Assembly (NCBI GenBank): GCA_963823515.1
Contig: CAWGMB010000006.1
Coordinates: 400,561-464,560, forward strand
DNA from: Miltoncostaea sp963823515
GTDB taxonomy: Bacteria; Actinomycetota; Thermoleophilia; Miltoncostaeales; Miltoncostaeaceae
DNA: 64,000 nucleotides
Direction: 5' to 3'
This document shows positions 49,701 to 57,726 of the stretch, piece by piece. Below the pieces are notes generated by a model. The model did no database searches. It had not been told where the DNA came from and worked only from the letters and a program-made list of their open reading frames with translations. The first letter of the stretch is position 1, and each line of letters begins with the position of its first letter. Made by a program: the position numbers and the translations under genes.

Positions 49701-50575
49701 GCGCCACGGGCGGGCGGCGCCTGGCGGTCGCGGCGTGTGCGGTCGCGGGCGCCGCGGTCACGGGCCTGCTCGCGCTCGCCGTCACCCTCGCCGGTGACGG
49801 CCCGGCCGACCGCGGAACCGTGCGCGTGGTGGTCGAGCGGCCCGCGATCACGACGGCGGTCCCCGACGCCGCGCCGCCCGACGCCCCCGCGACGCAGCGC
49901 GTCCGCGTGGCCACCGATCCGCCTGCGCCGCGCACCTCCCCCGCAGTGGCGAGGCCGGGGCGCCGGACCGGCGGCACCCTGGAGGACGACGGCACGCCCG
50001 CGGCGGACCCGGCACCCGCCCCCGTGAGCCCGGCCCCGCGCAGGGCGCGGCCGACGCCGGTCGCGAATCCGCCGAAACCGGTCACGGCGCCCGTCGCACC
50101 GTTGACACCGGCCGCACCGGTGGTACCCGTCGCGCCCCCCGCGGTGGTCGTCGCAATCGATCCGCTCCCGCCGGCGCCGGCGGCCGACCCGCTGCCCCCC
50201 GTGGTCTCTCCCGGAGCCCCCGATCCGCAGGCGCCCCCGGTGGTCGACCCCCCGCCCGAGGCGCACCCGCCCGTCGTCGAACCCCCCGCGGAGCCCGGGG
50301 CCGGTGTGAAGGATCCGCCCGAGGTGAAGGATCCGCCCGAGGTGAAGGCTCCGCCCGAGGTGAAGAATCCGCCCGAGGTGAAGGACCCGCCCGAGGTGAA
50401 GGACCCGCCCGAGGTGAAGGACCCGCCCGTCCCGGCGGATCCGACGGCGACGCCGGGCGGCGGCGAGCCCGGGCAAAGGACACCCCCAGGCTCGGGCGGC
50501 CATGACGGCGGCCGGGGGGGCCCGCCGGCGCCCCCCGGAGTCGCGGCGCCGGCCGGAGGCTGCGGCTCCCGCTAG
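49697..50575 (+). CDS. membrane-anchored proline-rich PEVK-repeat protein
   Basis: A 292-residue protein translationally coupled (GTGA) to the c-di-GMP enzyme. A signal/anchor helix (LAVAACAVAGAAVTGLLALAVTLAG) leads a long Pro/Ala/Val-rich stalk. Seven hexapeptide repeats of the form VK(D/A/N)PPE follow at about residues 204-245, then a Gly/Pro tail ending GGCGSR. No enzymatic domain is visible. The stalk resembles a wall-crossing spacer (TonB-like in composition only). Coupling suggests a surface structure set by the c-di-GMP protein. Confidence 0.75.
   Translation: MSATGGRRLAVAACAVAGAAVTGLLALAVTLAGDGPADRGTVRVVVERPAITTAVPDAAPPDAPATQRVRVATDPPAPRTSPAVARPGRRTGGTLEDDGTPAADPAPAPVSPAPRRARPTPVANPPKPVTAPVAPLTPAAPVVPVAPPAVVVAIDPLPPAPAADPLPPVVSPGAPDPQAPPVVDPPPEAHPPVVEPPAEPGAGVKDPPEVKDPPEVKAPPEVKNPPEVKDPPEVKDPPEVKDPPVPADPTATPGGGEPGQRTPPGSGGHDGGRGGPPAPPGVAAPAGGCGSR
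50306..50431 (+). repeat. seven 18-bp in-frame tandem repeats (PEVK units)
   Basis: Units of GTGAAGGATCCGCCCGAG start at 50306, 50324, 50342, 50360, 50378, 50396 and 50414, with small changes (GCT, AAT, GAC at the third codon; GTC ends the last). Near-identity at DNA level suggests recent expansion. Confidence 0.92.
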
Positions 50576-50578
50576 TGC

Positions 50579-50660
50579 CCCGAGTCGGAGGTCCGTCTGC
50601 GGTTCACGAGCGAATCTCGCGCGAGACAGCCGGGAACCACCGTGCGATCTCCGACTCGGG
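50579..50660. terminator. long-range hairpin closing a 58-nt structured loop
   Basis: CCCGAGTCGGAG (50579-50590) pairs with CTCCGACTCGGG (50649-50660). Inside are a 12-bp palindrome TCTCGCGCGAGA (50615-50626) and GGTTC/GAACC arms. It follows the PEVK gene's stop and could be a terminator or a small structured RNA. Confidence 0.5.
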
Positions 50661-50668
50661 ACATCAGT

Positions 50669-50800
50669 TCAGGAGCGGGAGAAGGGCAGCACGATGGTGA
50701 GCCACTCGACCAGCGCGTCCGGATTGCGGCTCTGCACCATCACCTCGCCCGGCCCGCACGGGCGCCAGTGAACCACGCGCACTCCCGCCCGGGGGAACAA
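50669..50800 (-). CDS. 43-residue possible small protein or gene remnant
   Basis: The minus strand encodes FPRAGVRVVHWRPCGPGEVM followed by VQSRNPDALVEWLTIVLPFSRS, a protein-like composition with Trp, His and Leu in place. TTG 50800 or GTG 50782 would be the start. The same frame continues upstream with HREWRARL to a TGA near 50845, so it may be the tail of a decayed gene. No clear ribosome site. Unknown. Confidence 0.35.
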   Translation of the reverse strand: MFPRAGVRVVHWRPCGPGEVMVQSRNPDALVEWLTIVLPFSRS

Positions 50801-50897
50801 TCGCGCACGCCATTCCCTGTGCGCGGGGCCAAGGCCCCCGCCCCGTCAGAAGTCGAGACTGATGGTGCGAGCGGGGTGGAGTGCACTGCCTACCGGG

Positions 50898-51701
50898 TCA
50901 ACCCCGTTCGCCTCGGCGAGCGGCGGGGATCGGGAAGTCGCCCCCTTCTTCCCGATCCACGCCCTCGCTTCCTGTTGCGATCGCCGCCCTGACGAGGGCG
51001 GCGATGACACCACTACCGGGGTCGGCCTCGGGGTGCCACTGCACCCCGAGCATCCAGTTCGGCCCCTCCGACTCGACGGCCTCGGGCAGGTCGTCGCCCA
51101 CCGCCCGAGCCGTGATGCGAAGCCCCTCGCCGGGTGCGTCGATCGCCTGGTGATGGTGCGACGCGACCCGGTGCACCGTCTCGCCGGCGGCCGCGAACGC
51201 GCGCGAGCCCTCCTGCACCCGCACGTCGTGCTCGTTCCCGTCGAAGCGGCCGATCTCGCGGCGGTGCTCCTCGTGCCCGAGCTCCTCCGGCAGGTGCTGA
51301 CGCAGGGTTCCGCCGCCGGCGACGTTGATGACCTGGGCCCCGCGGCAGATGCCCAGCACGGGCAGCCCGCGGGCGGCGGCGGCCCGCACGAGGGCGGTCT
51401 CGACGGCGTCGCGCAGCGGGACGGGGGGATCGTTGAGGGGGTGCGCCTCCGCGCCGTAGGCCGAGGCCGCCACATCCGCGCCGCCCACCAGCAGGAGCCC
51501 GTCGAGGCGGTCGAGCACCCTGCCCGGGTCTTCCACCAGCGCGGGATCGGGCGGGATCAGCACCGCAACCGCGCCCGCCGCCTGGACCTGCTCGATGTAG
51601 TTCATCGGGACGAGCGCCGCCGGGAGATCCCAGACGGACCACCGGGCCGGCTCCATCGCGGAGCAGATGCCGATGACGGGGGTGTGGGCTCGCCGGTCGA
51701 T
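50898..51701 (-). CDS. class I glutamine amidotransferase, PuuD-like; expected start codon is ATC
   Basis: Gamma-glutamyl hydrolase of the peptidase C26/PuuD type. Conserved: LLLVGGADVAASAYG, VLGICRGAQVINVAGGGTLRQHLPEE (nucleophile Cys), ASHHHQAIDAPGEGL and LGVQWHPEADP (His, Glu). The family starts with a (R)P-(L/V)-IGI strand. Here HTPVIGICSAMEPARWSVWDLP is encoded, but the first ordinary start is ATG 51656 inside it. Between the preceding TGA (near 51744) and that ATG the frame has no ATG, GTG, TTG or CTG; ATC 51701 gives IDRRAHTPVIGIC and 267 aa. The substrate may be gamma-glutamyl-GABA or similar. Confidence 0.85.
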   Translation of the reverse strand: MDRRAHTPVIGICSAMEPARWSVWDLPAALVPMNYIEQVQAAGAVAVLIPPDPALVEDPGRVLDRLDGLLLVGGADVAASAYGAEAHPLNDPPVPLRDAVETALVRAAAARGLPVLGICRGAQVINVAGGGTLRQHLPEELGHEEHRREIGRFDGNEHDVRVQEGSRAFAAAGETVHRVASHHHQAIDAPGEGLRITARAVGDDLPEAVESEGPNWMLGVQWHPEADPGSGVIAALVRAAIATGSEGVDREEGGDFPIPAARRGERG

Positions 51702-51748
51702 GCCCCCAGGGTAGTGCCCGGGGCGGCGGCGTGCGGCCCCTCACGCCC

Positions 51749-52057
51749 TCAGGCGCGCCACTCCCGGGTGTGGAAGGGGCGCATCTCGTAGGGCAGGGCG
51801 CGCGCCGCGTCGCCTCCGCGCACGACGCCGGTCGAGCCGTATGACACCACCCTCGGCGCGGGCGCCGCGATCGCCTGGTCGATGAGGGTCTCGAAGGCCT
51901 CGCGCCCCGTGGCGAAGCGCCAGGCCGCGCCGGGGTCTCCCGGGCAGCGGTCCGGGTGGTGGTCGCGGGCGAAGCGCCTCCAGGCGCTCACGAGATCATC
52001 GCGGGCGGGGCGCGCGCTGGGCAGGCCGAGCACCTGGGATGCGATCGTGGTGTTCAT
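51749..52057 (-). CDS. J-domain-like protein
   Basis: A 102-residue protein whose first 60 residues resemble a J domain: IASQVLGLPSARPARDDLVSAWRRFARDHHPDRCPGDPGAAWRFATGREAFETLI, with the HPD triad that stimulates Hsp70. A short tail follows (RPFHTREWRA). ATG 52057. No DnaK or GrpE nearby; partner unknown. Confidence 0.78.
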   Translation of the reverse strand: MNTTIASQVLGLPSARPARDDLVSAWRRFARDHHPDRCPGDPGAAWRFATGREAFETLIDQAIAAPAPRVVSYGSTGVVRGGDAARALPYEMRPFHTREWRA

Positions 52058-52139
52058 GGATGGACCGTAGGAGCGACACGGGGGCGCGCCGCCATCCGCT
52101 CGGCCGGTCCCCACCTGGACTCCGGTCTAGACTGCACCC

Positions 52140-52283
52140 ATGTTGACCGTCGGATACTGCATCGCCGGAGTCCTCATCGGCTTCGGCGTGATCCTCGCCT
52201 CCGGGGTCGTCGGCGGCCTCTGGTTCGCGGTCTCGTCGATGCGCCCCGAGCTGCTGGAGAAGCCGCCGCGGGGGGACGACTGA
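52140..52283 (+). CDS. 47-residue single-span membrane protein
   Basis: The frame encodes MLTVGYCIAGVLIGFGVILA followed by SGVVGGLWFAVSSMRPELLEKPPRGDD: one TM helix with a charged cytoplasmic tail. It lies between the J-domain gene (divergent) and the HNH gene and has a normal stop. The composition strongly favours a real small protein; function unknown. Confidence 0.6.
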   Translation: MLTVGYCIAGVLIGFGVILASGVVGGLWFAVSSMRPELLEKPPRGDD

Positions 52284-52332
52284 GCCTGAGCGGCCCCTCC
52301 GTCCGGGCGCGCGACTAGCGTGCGGCTCCACC

Positions 52333-52848
52333 GTGCTTCGGGAGGACCCACACGCGCAGTTCGAATCGGGCTTCATGCGCCGCCGCTTCGTCTCCGGGCG
52401 CCGTGAGTTCGAATTCATCTCGGCGGGCGCCCACCGGGCGATCCTGCGCGAGCAGGAGTCGGCGCCGGTCGCGGTGGCCGAGGACGAGCGGCGCACCTGG
52501 TGGATGTTCCGGGGCCGCTTCTTCTGGGAGGACGACGGCCTCGCCGCCGACGACGTGATGGCTCTCGTCCACGAGCGCGACCGCCGGCTGCGCCGGCGGA
52601 TCGAGCGGGCGAGGGACATGATGCTCGCCGACGGCGGGCCGCCGGGACCGCGCCGCGAGTCCATCCCTGACGACGTGCGGCGCGAGGTCTTCCGCCGGGA
52701 CGGCGGTCGCTGCGCCGCCTGCGGCGTCGACGAGCTGCTGCAGTTCGACCACGTCATACCGGTCGCGCTCGGCGGCGCGTCCACGCCGGAGAACCTGCAG
52801 CTGCTGTGCGCGCCGTGCAACCGCGAGAAGGGCGCCGGGCTCTCGTGA
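52333..52848 (+). CDS. HNH endonuclease family protein
   Basis: A 171-residue protein. The C-terminal HNH domain (about 120-170) reads RREVFRRDGGRCAACGVDELLQFDHVIPVALGGASTPENLQLLCAPCNREKG: two CxxC zinc pairs, the D-H catalytic pair and the Asn. The N-terminal 110 residues (REFEFISAGAHRAILREQESAPVAVAEDERRTWWMFRGRFFWEDDGL) are not recognised. GTG 52333 is used; ATG 52375 is an alternative. The stop overlaps the next GTG. No modification or toxin partner is obvious, so defence function is not claimed. Confidence 0.85.
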   Translation: MLREDPHAQFESGFMRRRFVSGRREFEFISAGAHRAILREQESAPVAVAEDERRTWWMFRGRFFWEDDGLAADDVMALVHERDRRLRRRIERARDMMLADGGPPGPRRESIPDDVRREVFRRDGGRCAACGVDELLQFDHVIPVALGGASTPENLQLLCAPCNREKGAGLS

Positions 52849-53516
52849 GCGCGGCGCCTGCGGTCGACCCCGCGCGGACCCTCGCCTGGATGCGCGAGCA
52901 CGGCGAGGTGCTGCGCGCCCTGCTGGGCGAGGAGCAGGGCGACGACCCCGACCCGGCCCCGGGCGATGACGCCGCGATCCGCTCGCACCTGCGGTTCCTG
53001 GCCACGGCGCTCGCGGAGACGGCGGCCCCGGAGGTAGCCGGGCGCATCGCGGGGTTCGCCGACGACCTTCCGGAGTGGTTCGCGCAGAACCGGGACCTCT
53101 ACGACGAGCACCTGAGGACCGGGGTCGGCGCCATCGCCCTGGAGGAGCATCTGCAATACGGCGCGCGGCCGGGCAGCGACCCCTCGCTCGACGCGGGACT
53201 GGAGCGCCGGGTACGCATCGGTGGCCTGATCCGGATCTTCCTCCTCGGCCTGGAGCTGCGGCTCGGCCCGCCGGCCGACGGGCTCGAGGGCGAGACGCTC
53301 GGTTGGATGGGCGCCCACCAGCGCGAGCTGGCCCGCCTGATCTTCTCCCTCGACCGGCACGCCAAGGCGTCGGCGCGGGGTCCGGCCGGCGAGACGGTCG
53401 ACCTCGACACCCAGGACGCCATCGGCCAGGCCGCGGCGGTCCAGGGTCACGTGCGTCTGCTGGTGGAGGCCCTCGCCTCGTCCCTCCCGGGGGATCGCCC
53501 GGCCCAGGAGGGCTAG
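52845..53516 (+). CDS. hypothetical helical protein coupled to HNH gene
   Basis: A 223-residue soluble-looking protein rich in Ala, Leu, Arg and Glu with long helices (LRFLATALAETAAPEVAGRIAGFADDLPEWFAQN, RRVRIGGLIRIFLLGLELRLG, DAIGQAAAVQGHVRLLVEALASSL). GTG 52845 overlaps the HNH stop (GTGA), so expression is coupled. No signal peptide, metal motif or P-loop is visible. Unknown. Confidence 0.75.
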   Translation: MSAAPAVDPARTLAWMREHGEVLRALLGEEQGDDPDPAPGDDAAIRSHLRFLATALAETAAPEVAGRIAGFADDLPEWFAQNRDLYDEHLRTGVGAIALEEHLQYGARPGSDPSLDAGLERRVRIGGLIRIFLLGLELRLGPPADGLEGETLGWMGAHQRELARLIFSLDRHAKASARGPAGETVDLDTQDAIGQAAAVQGHVRLLVEALASSLPGDRPAQEG

Positions 53517-54157
53517 GCGGTGAGCATCGAGGCGGGCCGCGTGGCGGGGTCGCCCACCGGCAGCGGGCGCCCGATCAGGTAGCCCTGGAGGATGTCGCAG
53601 TCGAGGGTGTCGAGGTGGTCGGCGCCCCGGCGGTCTCGACGCCCTCGGCCGCGACCGTGAGGCCCAGGTCGTGGCCGAGCCGGATGAGGCCCCCGACGAG
53701 CGCCGCGTCGCGCTCGACGTCGTCCATCCCGCACACGAAGCGGCGGTCGACCTTCAGCTCGTCCACCGGCATGCCGCGCAACGTTGCGAGCGGAGCGACG
53801 CCACCCCGCTGGCCGCAGGAGCACGGGCGACGCGCGCGTGCAGGCCGGAATCGCGGAGGTTGCGGGCCGAGATGTTCACGGCGATGCGGAGCCCCGCGGC
53901 CGGTCCCCGCCAGCGGGCGGCGCCGCGCAGGGCGATCGCGAGCACGGCCTCGGTCAGCTCGCAGATCAGGTCGCTCCCCTCGGCGAGCTGGAGGAAGTCG
54001 TGGGGCATCAGGAGCCCGCGCCTGGGGTGCCGCCAGCGCACGAGGGCCTCGGCTCCGACCGGCCGGCCGTCGCGCGCCATCTGGGGCCGGTAGTGCACCT
54101 CGAGCCGCCCGACCCCGATGGCCTGGCGCAGCTCAGGCCAGAGGATCAGGCGGTCCG
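53513..54157 (-). pseudogene. broken EAL-domain c-di-GMP phosphodiesterase
   Basis: EAL sequence is spread over three frames. Frame 1: ELRQAIGVGRLEVHYRPQM, GAEALVRWRHPRRGLLMPHDFLQLAE, IAVNISARNLRDSGLHARVAR. Frame 2: LATLRGMPVDELKVDRRFVCGMDDVERDA...AAEGVETA. Frame 3: DHLDTLDCDILQGYLIGRPLPVGDPATRPA. Between frames 1 and 2 about 60 residues with the family's EITES and DDFGTG metal motifs are missing. The N-terminus has no start codon. This is therefore a decayed, non-catalytic remnant rather than a single sequencing error. It shares its last 4 bp with the convergent hypothetical gene. Confidence 0.85.
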
Positions 54158-54368
54158 GCGCACGTCGGTGGACGCCGGCGCGGCGTTCGACCCGGTCTAC
54201 ATCTCGGCGCTCGCGTCGTCGGAGATCGAGGTCGGTGCCTGGGCCCCGGCGCCGGTGGCGCAGGAGGCGACCGCTCTCGCGTGATCCTGGCCGTGCGAGG
54301 GATCCTTGGCCGCGCGCGCGTATGACAGTCTCCCTGGCCGTGGAATCGCACCCCCCGACAAGGAACTG

Positions 54369-55997
54369 ATGCGCGTGCTCACGATCTACGTCACCGGTCA
54401 CCGCAACCCCGACATGGACTCGATCGCCTCGGCGATGGGCTATGCCGAGCTCCGAGGCCGGCTCGACCCCGCCAACGAGTACGTGGCGGTGCGCCTCGGC
54501 GAGATCAACCCGCAGGCCCGCTGGGCCCTGGAGCGCAGCGGCGCGCCCGAGCCCCCGTTCCTCGACCACGTGATGCTCCGCGCGCAGGACGTGATGAGCC
54601 CGGACCACCCGACGGCCAACCACGAGGCGTCGCTGCGCGAGGTGGGCATCGCGATGGCGAAGGCCGACCTGGACCTCATCCCCATCGTCAACGACGCCGG
54701 CAAGGTGGTCGGCATCCTGACCGCCCGCGACCTGGCCCGCCGCTACATCAAGGAGTCGGGGGAGCCGTCCAGCTTCGCCGACCGCCCCGCCTCCGCCGAT
54801 CTGATCGTCAGCGTGCTCGGCGGCCGGATGATCGTGCCGCCGACCCGCCGCCTGAACGGCCGCCTCTGGGCGGTGACGGTCAACGTCGAGAGCATGGGCA
54901 ACACGATGGGCGAGAACGACATCGTGGTCGTGGGCAACCGCACCGAGGCCCAGCGCCGCGCCGTCGAGCTCGGCGTCGCCCTGGTGGTGGCGCCCTACGA
55001 CTCGACGCCCGACGACGACGTCGTCGAGCTCGCGCGCAAGAGCGGCACGGGCGTGGTGCTCTCCCCTCTCGACTCCTACGTCACCGGCCGGCTCGTCTCG
55101 CTCTCGGTGCCCGTGCGCGAGGTCATGAGCCGCAATCCGCTGGTCTGCGAGCCCGACGACCTGCTGAGCGACGTCACCGACCGCATGCGCGAGGTGCACT
55201 ACAGCGCGGCGATCGTGGCCGATGAGCAGGGCTCGCCCGTCGGCCTGATCACCCGCTCCGAGCTGGTCAACCCCACCCCCCGCCAGGTACTCCTGGTGGA
55301 CCACGCCGAGCAGGCGCAGAGCGTGGCCGGCATCGAGCAGGCGCACATCGTCGAGATCCTCGACCACCACCACATCGGCTCCATCGAGACCCGCTTCCCC
55401 GTCGCGGCGACCTTCGACCCGGTGGGCAGCACCGCGACGCTCGTGGTGGAGCGCTTCCGCTCGCACGGCCGCGAGCCCCAACGGCCGACCGCGATGATGC
55501 TGCTGTCGGCGATCCTCTCCGACACGGTCATCCTCAGCTCGCCGACGACGACCGACCGCGACCACCAGGTTGTGAGCTATCTGGAGGAGCTCGTGGGCGT
55601 CAACGCACGCGACTTCGGCACCGAGCTGTTCGAGGCGTCGTCCGATGTCGGCGACGTGCCCGCCGCCGACATCATCCGGCGCGACTCCAAGGAGTACGAG
55701 GTGCGCCCGGGCAAGCGCCTGTGCGTCGCGCAGATCGAGACGGTCGGCCGCAGCCTGCACAACCGCGGGCCGGAGCTCCTGGGCGCGATGGAGAACGTCC
55801 GCTCGCGCCAGGACTACATCCTCTACGCGCTGATGGTGACCGACATCGTCGAGCGCAGCACTGAGCTGCTCGTGGCAGGCGACGTCGCCACCGTCGAGCG
55901 CGCCTTCGGCGTCGCCGCGGTCGAGAGCATCCTCGACCTCCCCGGCGTCATGAGCCGCAAGAAGCAGGTCGCCCCCAGGCTGCTGGCGGCCTTCTAG
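54369..55997 (+). CDS. ppaC: CBS-domain manganese-dependent inorganic pyrophosphatase (DHH family)
   Basis: Hydrolyses pyrophosphate; CBS-containing members are regulated by adenine nucleotides. Over 542 aa: N-terminal DHH motifs YVTGHRNPDMDSIASAMGY, a first CBS (AQDVMSPDHPTANHEASL...GILTARDLA), a DRTGG-like insert (SVLGGRMIV...ENDIVVVGNRTEAQ) and a second CBS (VREVMSRNPLVCEPDDLL...GLITRSELV). The metal motif EILDHHHIGSIET follows, and the DHHA2 domain ends SRKKQVAPRL, the substrate-binding RKKQ. AAGGA precedes ATG 54369. Confidence 0.93.
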   Translation: MRVLTIYVTGHRNPDMDSIASAMGYAELRGRLDPANEYVAVRLGEINPQARWALERSGAPEPPFLDHVMLRAQDVMSPDHPTANHEASLREVGIAMAKADLDLIPIVNDAGKVVGILTARDLARRYIKESGEPSSFADRPASADLIVSVLGGRMIVPPTRRLNGRLWAVTVNVESMGNTMGENDIVVVGNRTEAQRRAVELGVALVVAPYDSTPDDDVVELARKSGTGVVLSPLDSYVTGRLVSLSVPVREVMSRNPLVCEPDDLLSDVTDRMREVHYSAAIVADEQGSPVGLITRSELVNPTPRQVLLVDHAEQAQSVAGIEQAHIVEILDHHHIGSIETRFPVAATFDPVGSTATLVVERFRSHGREPQRPTAMMLLSAILSDTVILSSPTTTDRDHQVVSYLEELVGVNARDFGTELFEASSDVGDVPAADIIRRDSKEYEVRPGKRLCVAQIETVGRSLHNRGPELLGAMENVRSRQDYILYALMVTDIVERSTELLVAGDVATVERAFGVAAVESILDLPGVMSRKKQVAPRLLAAF

Positions 55998-56072
55998 CCG
56001 GCCCGATCCGTCGGCGGCGGGCGGCGTCGTGCAGACTCCCTGTGTCCGCATGACACGCACGAGGGGGATGCG

Positions 56073-56723
56073 ATGGAACTCGCCGACGCGATCCGCAAGC
56101 GCCGCGCGGTCAGGAAGTACACCGACCGGCCGGTCGAGGACGAGGTTCTCGACCGCATGCTGCGGCTCGGTCTCCGCGCGCCGAGCGGAGGCGGCCAGCA
56201 GGCCTGGGGCTTCATGGTCGTCCGCGACCCCGCCAAGCGCCTGGCCGTCGCCGAGCTGATCATCGCCGGCGGCGCGGAGTACTTCGCGCTGATGCGCCCC
56301 CAGAAGGACGCGACCGACGCCGAGCACGCCGCCTGGGCGCGCGACTACGCCGAGACCGTCATGGGCACCTATCGCCACGTCCCGGCCTTCGTCGTGGGCC
56401 TCCTCGTGCCGCGCGGCTACCCCGAGGGATTCCCGGGCGGCTACGAGGACGACCTGATCTCGCTGGCCTTCGCCTTCCAGAACCTGATGCTGGTGGCGCG
56501 CGAGGCGGGCCTCGGCACCGTCTCGATCACGGCGTTCGTGCGCTGGGAGAAGGACCGCCTGCGAGAGATCCTCGGCGTCCCGGCCGAGGTGGACCCGGCG
56601 ATCGTCACCCCGGTGGGGTACCCGGAGGAGTTCCCGAAGGGCCTCGCCCCGGCGCTCCAGCGCAACTTCCGCACCTGGAAGGCGCTGGTGCACGACGACA
56701 ACTACGGCAACACGCGCGAGTAG
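56073..56723 (+). CDS. nitroreductase-family flavoprotein
   Basis: FMN-dependent oxidoreductase, 216 aa. It begins MELADAIRKRRAVRKYTDRPVEDEVLDRML (FMN phosphate-binding Arg-x-Ser/Ala-x-Arg region), with RAPSGGGQQAWGFMVV, a central helical region, and AFQNLMLVAREAGLGTVSITAF followed by ILGVPAEVDPAIVTPVGYP. GGGGG precedes the ATG. Substrate unknown; such enzymes reduce nitroaromatics, quinones or flavins. Confidence 0.9.
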   Translation: MELADAIRKRRAVRKYTDRPVEDEVLDRMLRLGLRAPSGGGQQAWGFMVVRDPAKRLAVAELIIAGGAEYFALMRPQKDATDAEHAAWARDYAETVMGTYRHVPAFVVGLLVPRGYPEGFPGGYEDDLISLAFAFQNLMLVAREAGLGTVSITAFVRWEKDRLREILGVPAEVDPAIVTPVGYPEEFPKGLAPALQRNFRTWKALVHDDNYGNTRE

Positions 56724-56733
56724 GAGGAGGCCG

Positions 56734-57099
56734 ATGGCGGAGCCCCTGAGCGACGCCGACCTGGCGGCGCGCCTGTCGGCGGCGCTTCCACGCTGGGCCT
56801 TCGCCCAGGGGACGATCCGGCGCCGGTACACCACCCAGGGCTGGAAGAGCGCGCTGATGGTGGTGGCCGTCGTCGGGCATCTCGCCGAGGCGGCCTGGCA
56901 CCACCCCGAGGTGCGGGCCTCCTACGGCTGGGTGGAGGTGATCCTCTCGAGCCACGACGCCGGGGGCGTCACCGAACGCGATCTCGCGCTCGCGGCGCGC
57001 ATCGAGGAGGTCGTCGCGTGGCGGCCGGGCGAGGGGGGCGGCCCCCTGACCGGGCCGCCGGACGATCCGCGCTTCGCATACGTGCTCCCGGACGAGTGA
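56734..57099 (+). CDS. phhB: 4a-hydroxytetrahydrobiopterin dehydratase (PCD)
   Basis: A 121-residue pterin-4a-carbinolamine dehydratase. The signature VVGHLAEAAWHHPEVRASYGWVEVILSSHDAGGVTERDLALAARIE holds the catalytic HHP motif and the second His in SHDAGG. It lies 10 bp after the nitroreductase gene with AGGAGG before the ATG, so probably co-transcribed. It sits beside pabA/pabB, consistent with pterin or folate metabolism. Confidence 0.9.
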   Translation: MAEPLSDADLAARLSAALPRWAFAQGTIRRRYTTQGWKSALMVVAVVGHLAEAAWHHPEVRASYGWVEVILSSHDAGGVTERDLALAARIEEVVAWRPGEGGGPLTGPPDDPRFAYVLPDE

Positions 57100-57109
57100 T
57101 CCCGTAGCT

Positions 57110-57130
57110 TCAGCCTCGACCTAAGGCTGA
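57110..57130. terminator. short bidirectional hairpin
   Basis: TCAGCCT (57110-57116) pairs with AGGCTGA (57124-57130), with a 7-nt loop, between convergent phhB and pabA. An A/T-rich GTTAACTA follows on the plus strand. Confidence 0.5.
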
Positions 57131-57135
57131 GTTAA

Positions 57136-57726
57136 CTACCGCTCGTTGTGCTCTTTTGGGGTGCGCGACCCGAGGAAGCCCATCAGGAGAGCGTGGCCGT
57201 GCTCGGTGAGCACCGACTCGGGATGGAACTGGAGGCCGACGATCGGGTGCTCGTGGTGGCGGAGGGCCATGATCTCGCCCTCCTCGCTCCACGCGGTGAT
57301 GACGAGTTCCTCGGGCAGGTCGCGCGCCTCCACCACGAGCGAGTGGTAGCGGGTCGCGTGCAGCGGATGGGGCAGGCCGGCGAACGGGCCCTCCCCGTCG
57401 TGCGCGATCGGCGACGCCTTGCCGTGCATCGGCCGCCGCGCCCTGACGATCTGGCCGCCGAAGGCCTGGCCGATGCACTGGTGGCCCAGGCAGACGCCGA
57501 GCACGGGGATCGTCGGGCCGAGCCGGCGGACCAGGGGCACGCTGATGCCGGCCTCGTTGGGGGTGCACGGGCCGGGCGAGATGACGATGTGGCTCGGCCG
57601 ACGCTCGGCGACCTCGTCGACCGAGACGGCGTCGCAGCGCAGCACCTCGGTCTCCCAGCCCAGCTCGCGCACGTAGCGGGCCAGGTTGTGGACGAACGAG
57701 TCGCGGTTGTCGATGACGACGATCAC
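57136..57726 (-). CDS. pabA: aminodeoxychorismate synthase glutaminase (TrpG/PabA)
   Basis: Class I glutamine amidotransferase, 196 aa, supplying ammonia to the synthase. Motifs: VIDNRDSFVHNLARYV, VISPGPCTPNEAGIS, VLGVCLGHQCIGQAFGG (nucleophile Cys), RYHSLVVE, and GLQFHPESVLTEHG (His, Glu). GTG 57726 overlaps the pabB stop (GTGA). It may also serve anthranilate synthase; assignment to PabA follows its partner. Confidence 0.92.
   Translation of the reverse strand: MIVVIDNRDSFVHNLARYVRELGWETEVLRCDAVSVDEVAERRPSHIVISPGPCTPNEAGISVPLVRRLGPTIPVLGVCLGHQCIGQAFGGQIVRARRPMHGKASPIAHDGEGPFAGLPHPLHATRYHSLVVEARDLPEELVITAWSEEGEIMALRHHEHPIVGLQFHPESVLTEHGHALLMGFLGSRTPKEHNER

Noticed and set aside
52333..53516. 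HNH gene pair as a defence or toxin-antitoxin system
   Set aside because: The partner has no antitoxin, methyltransferase or effector features and there is no defence neighbourhood.
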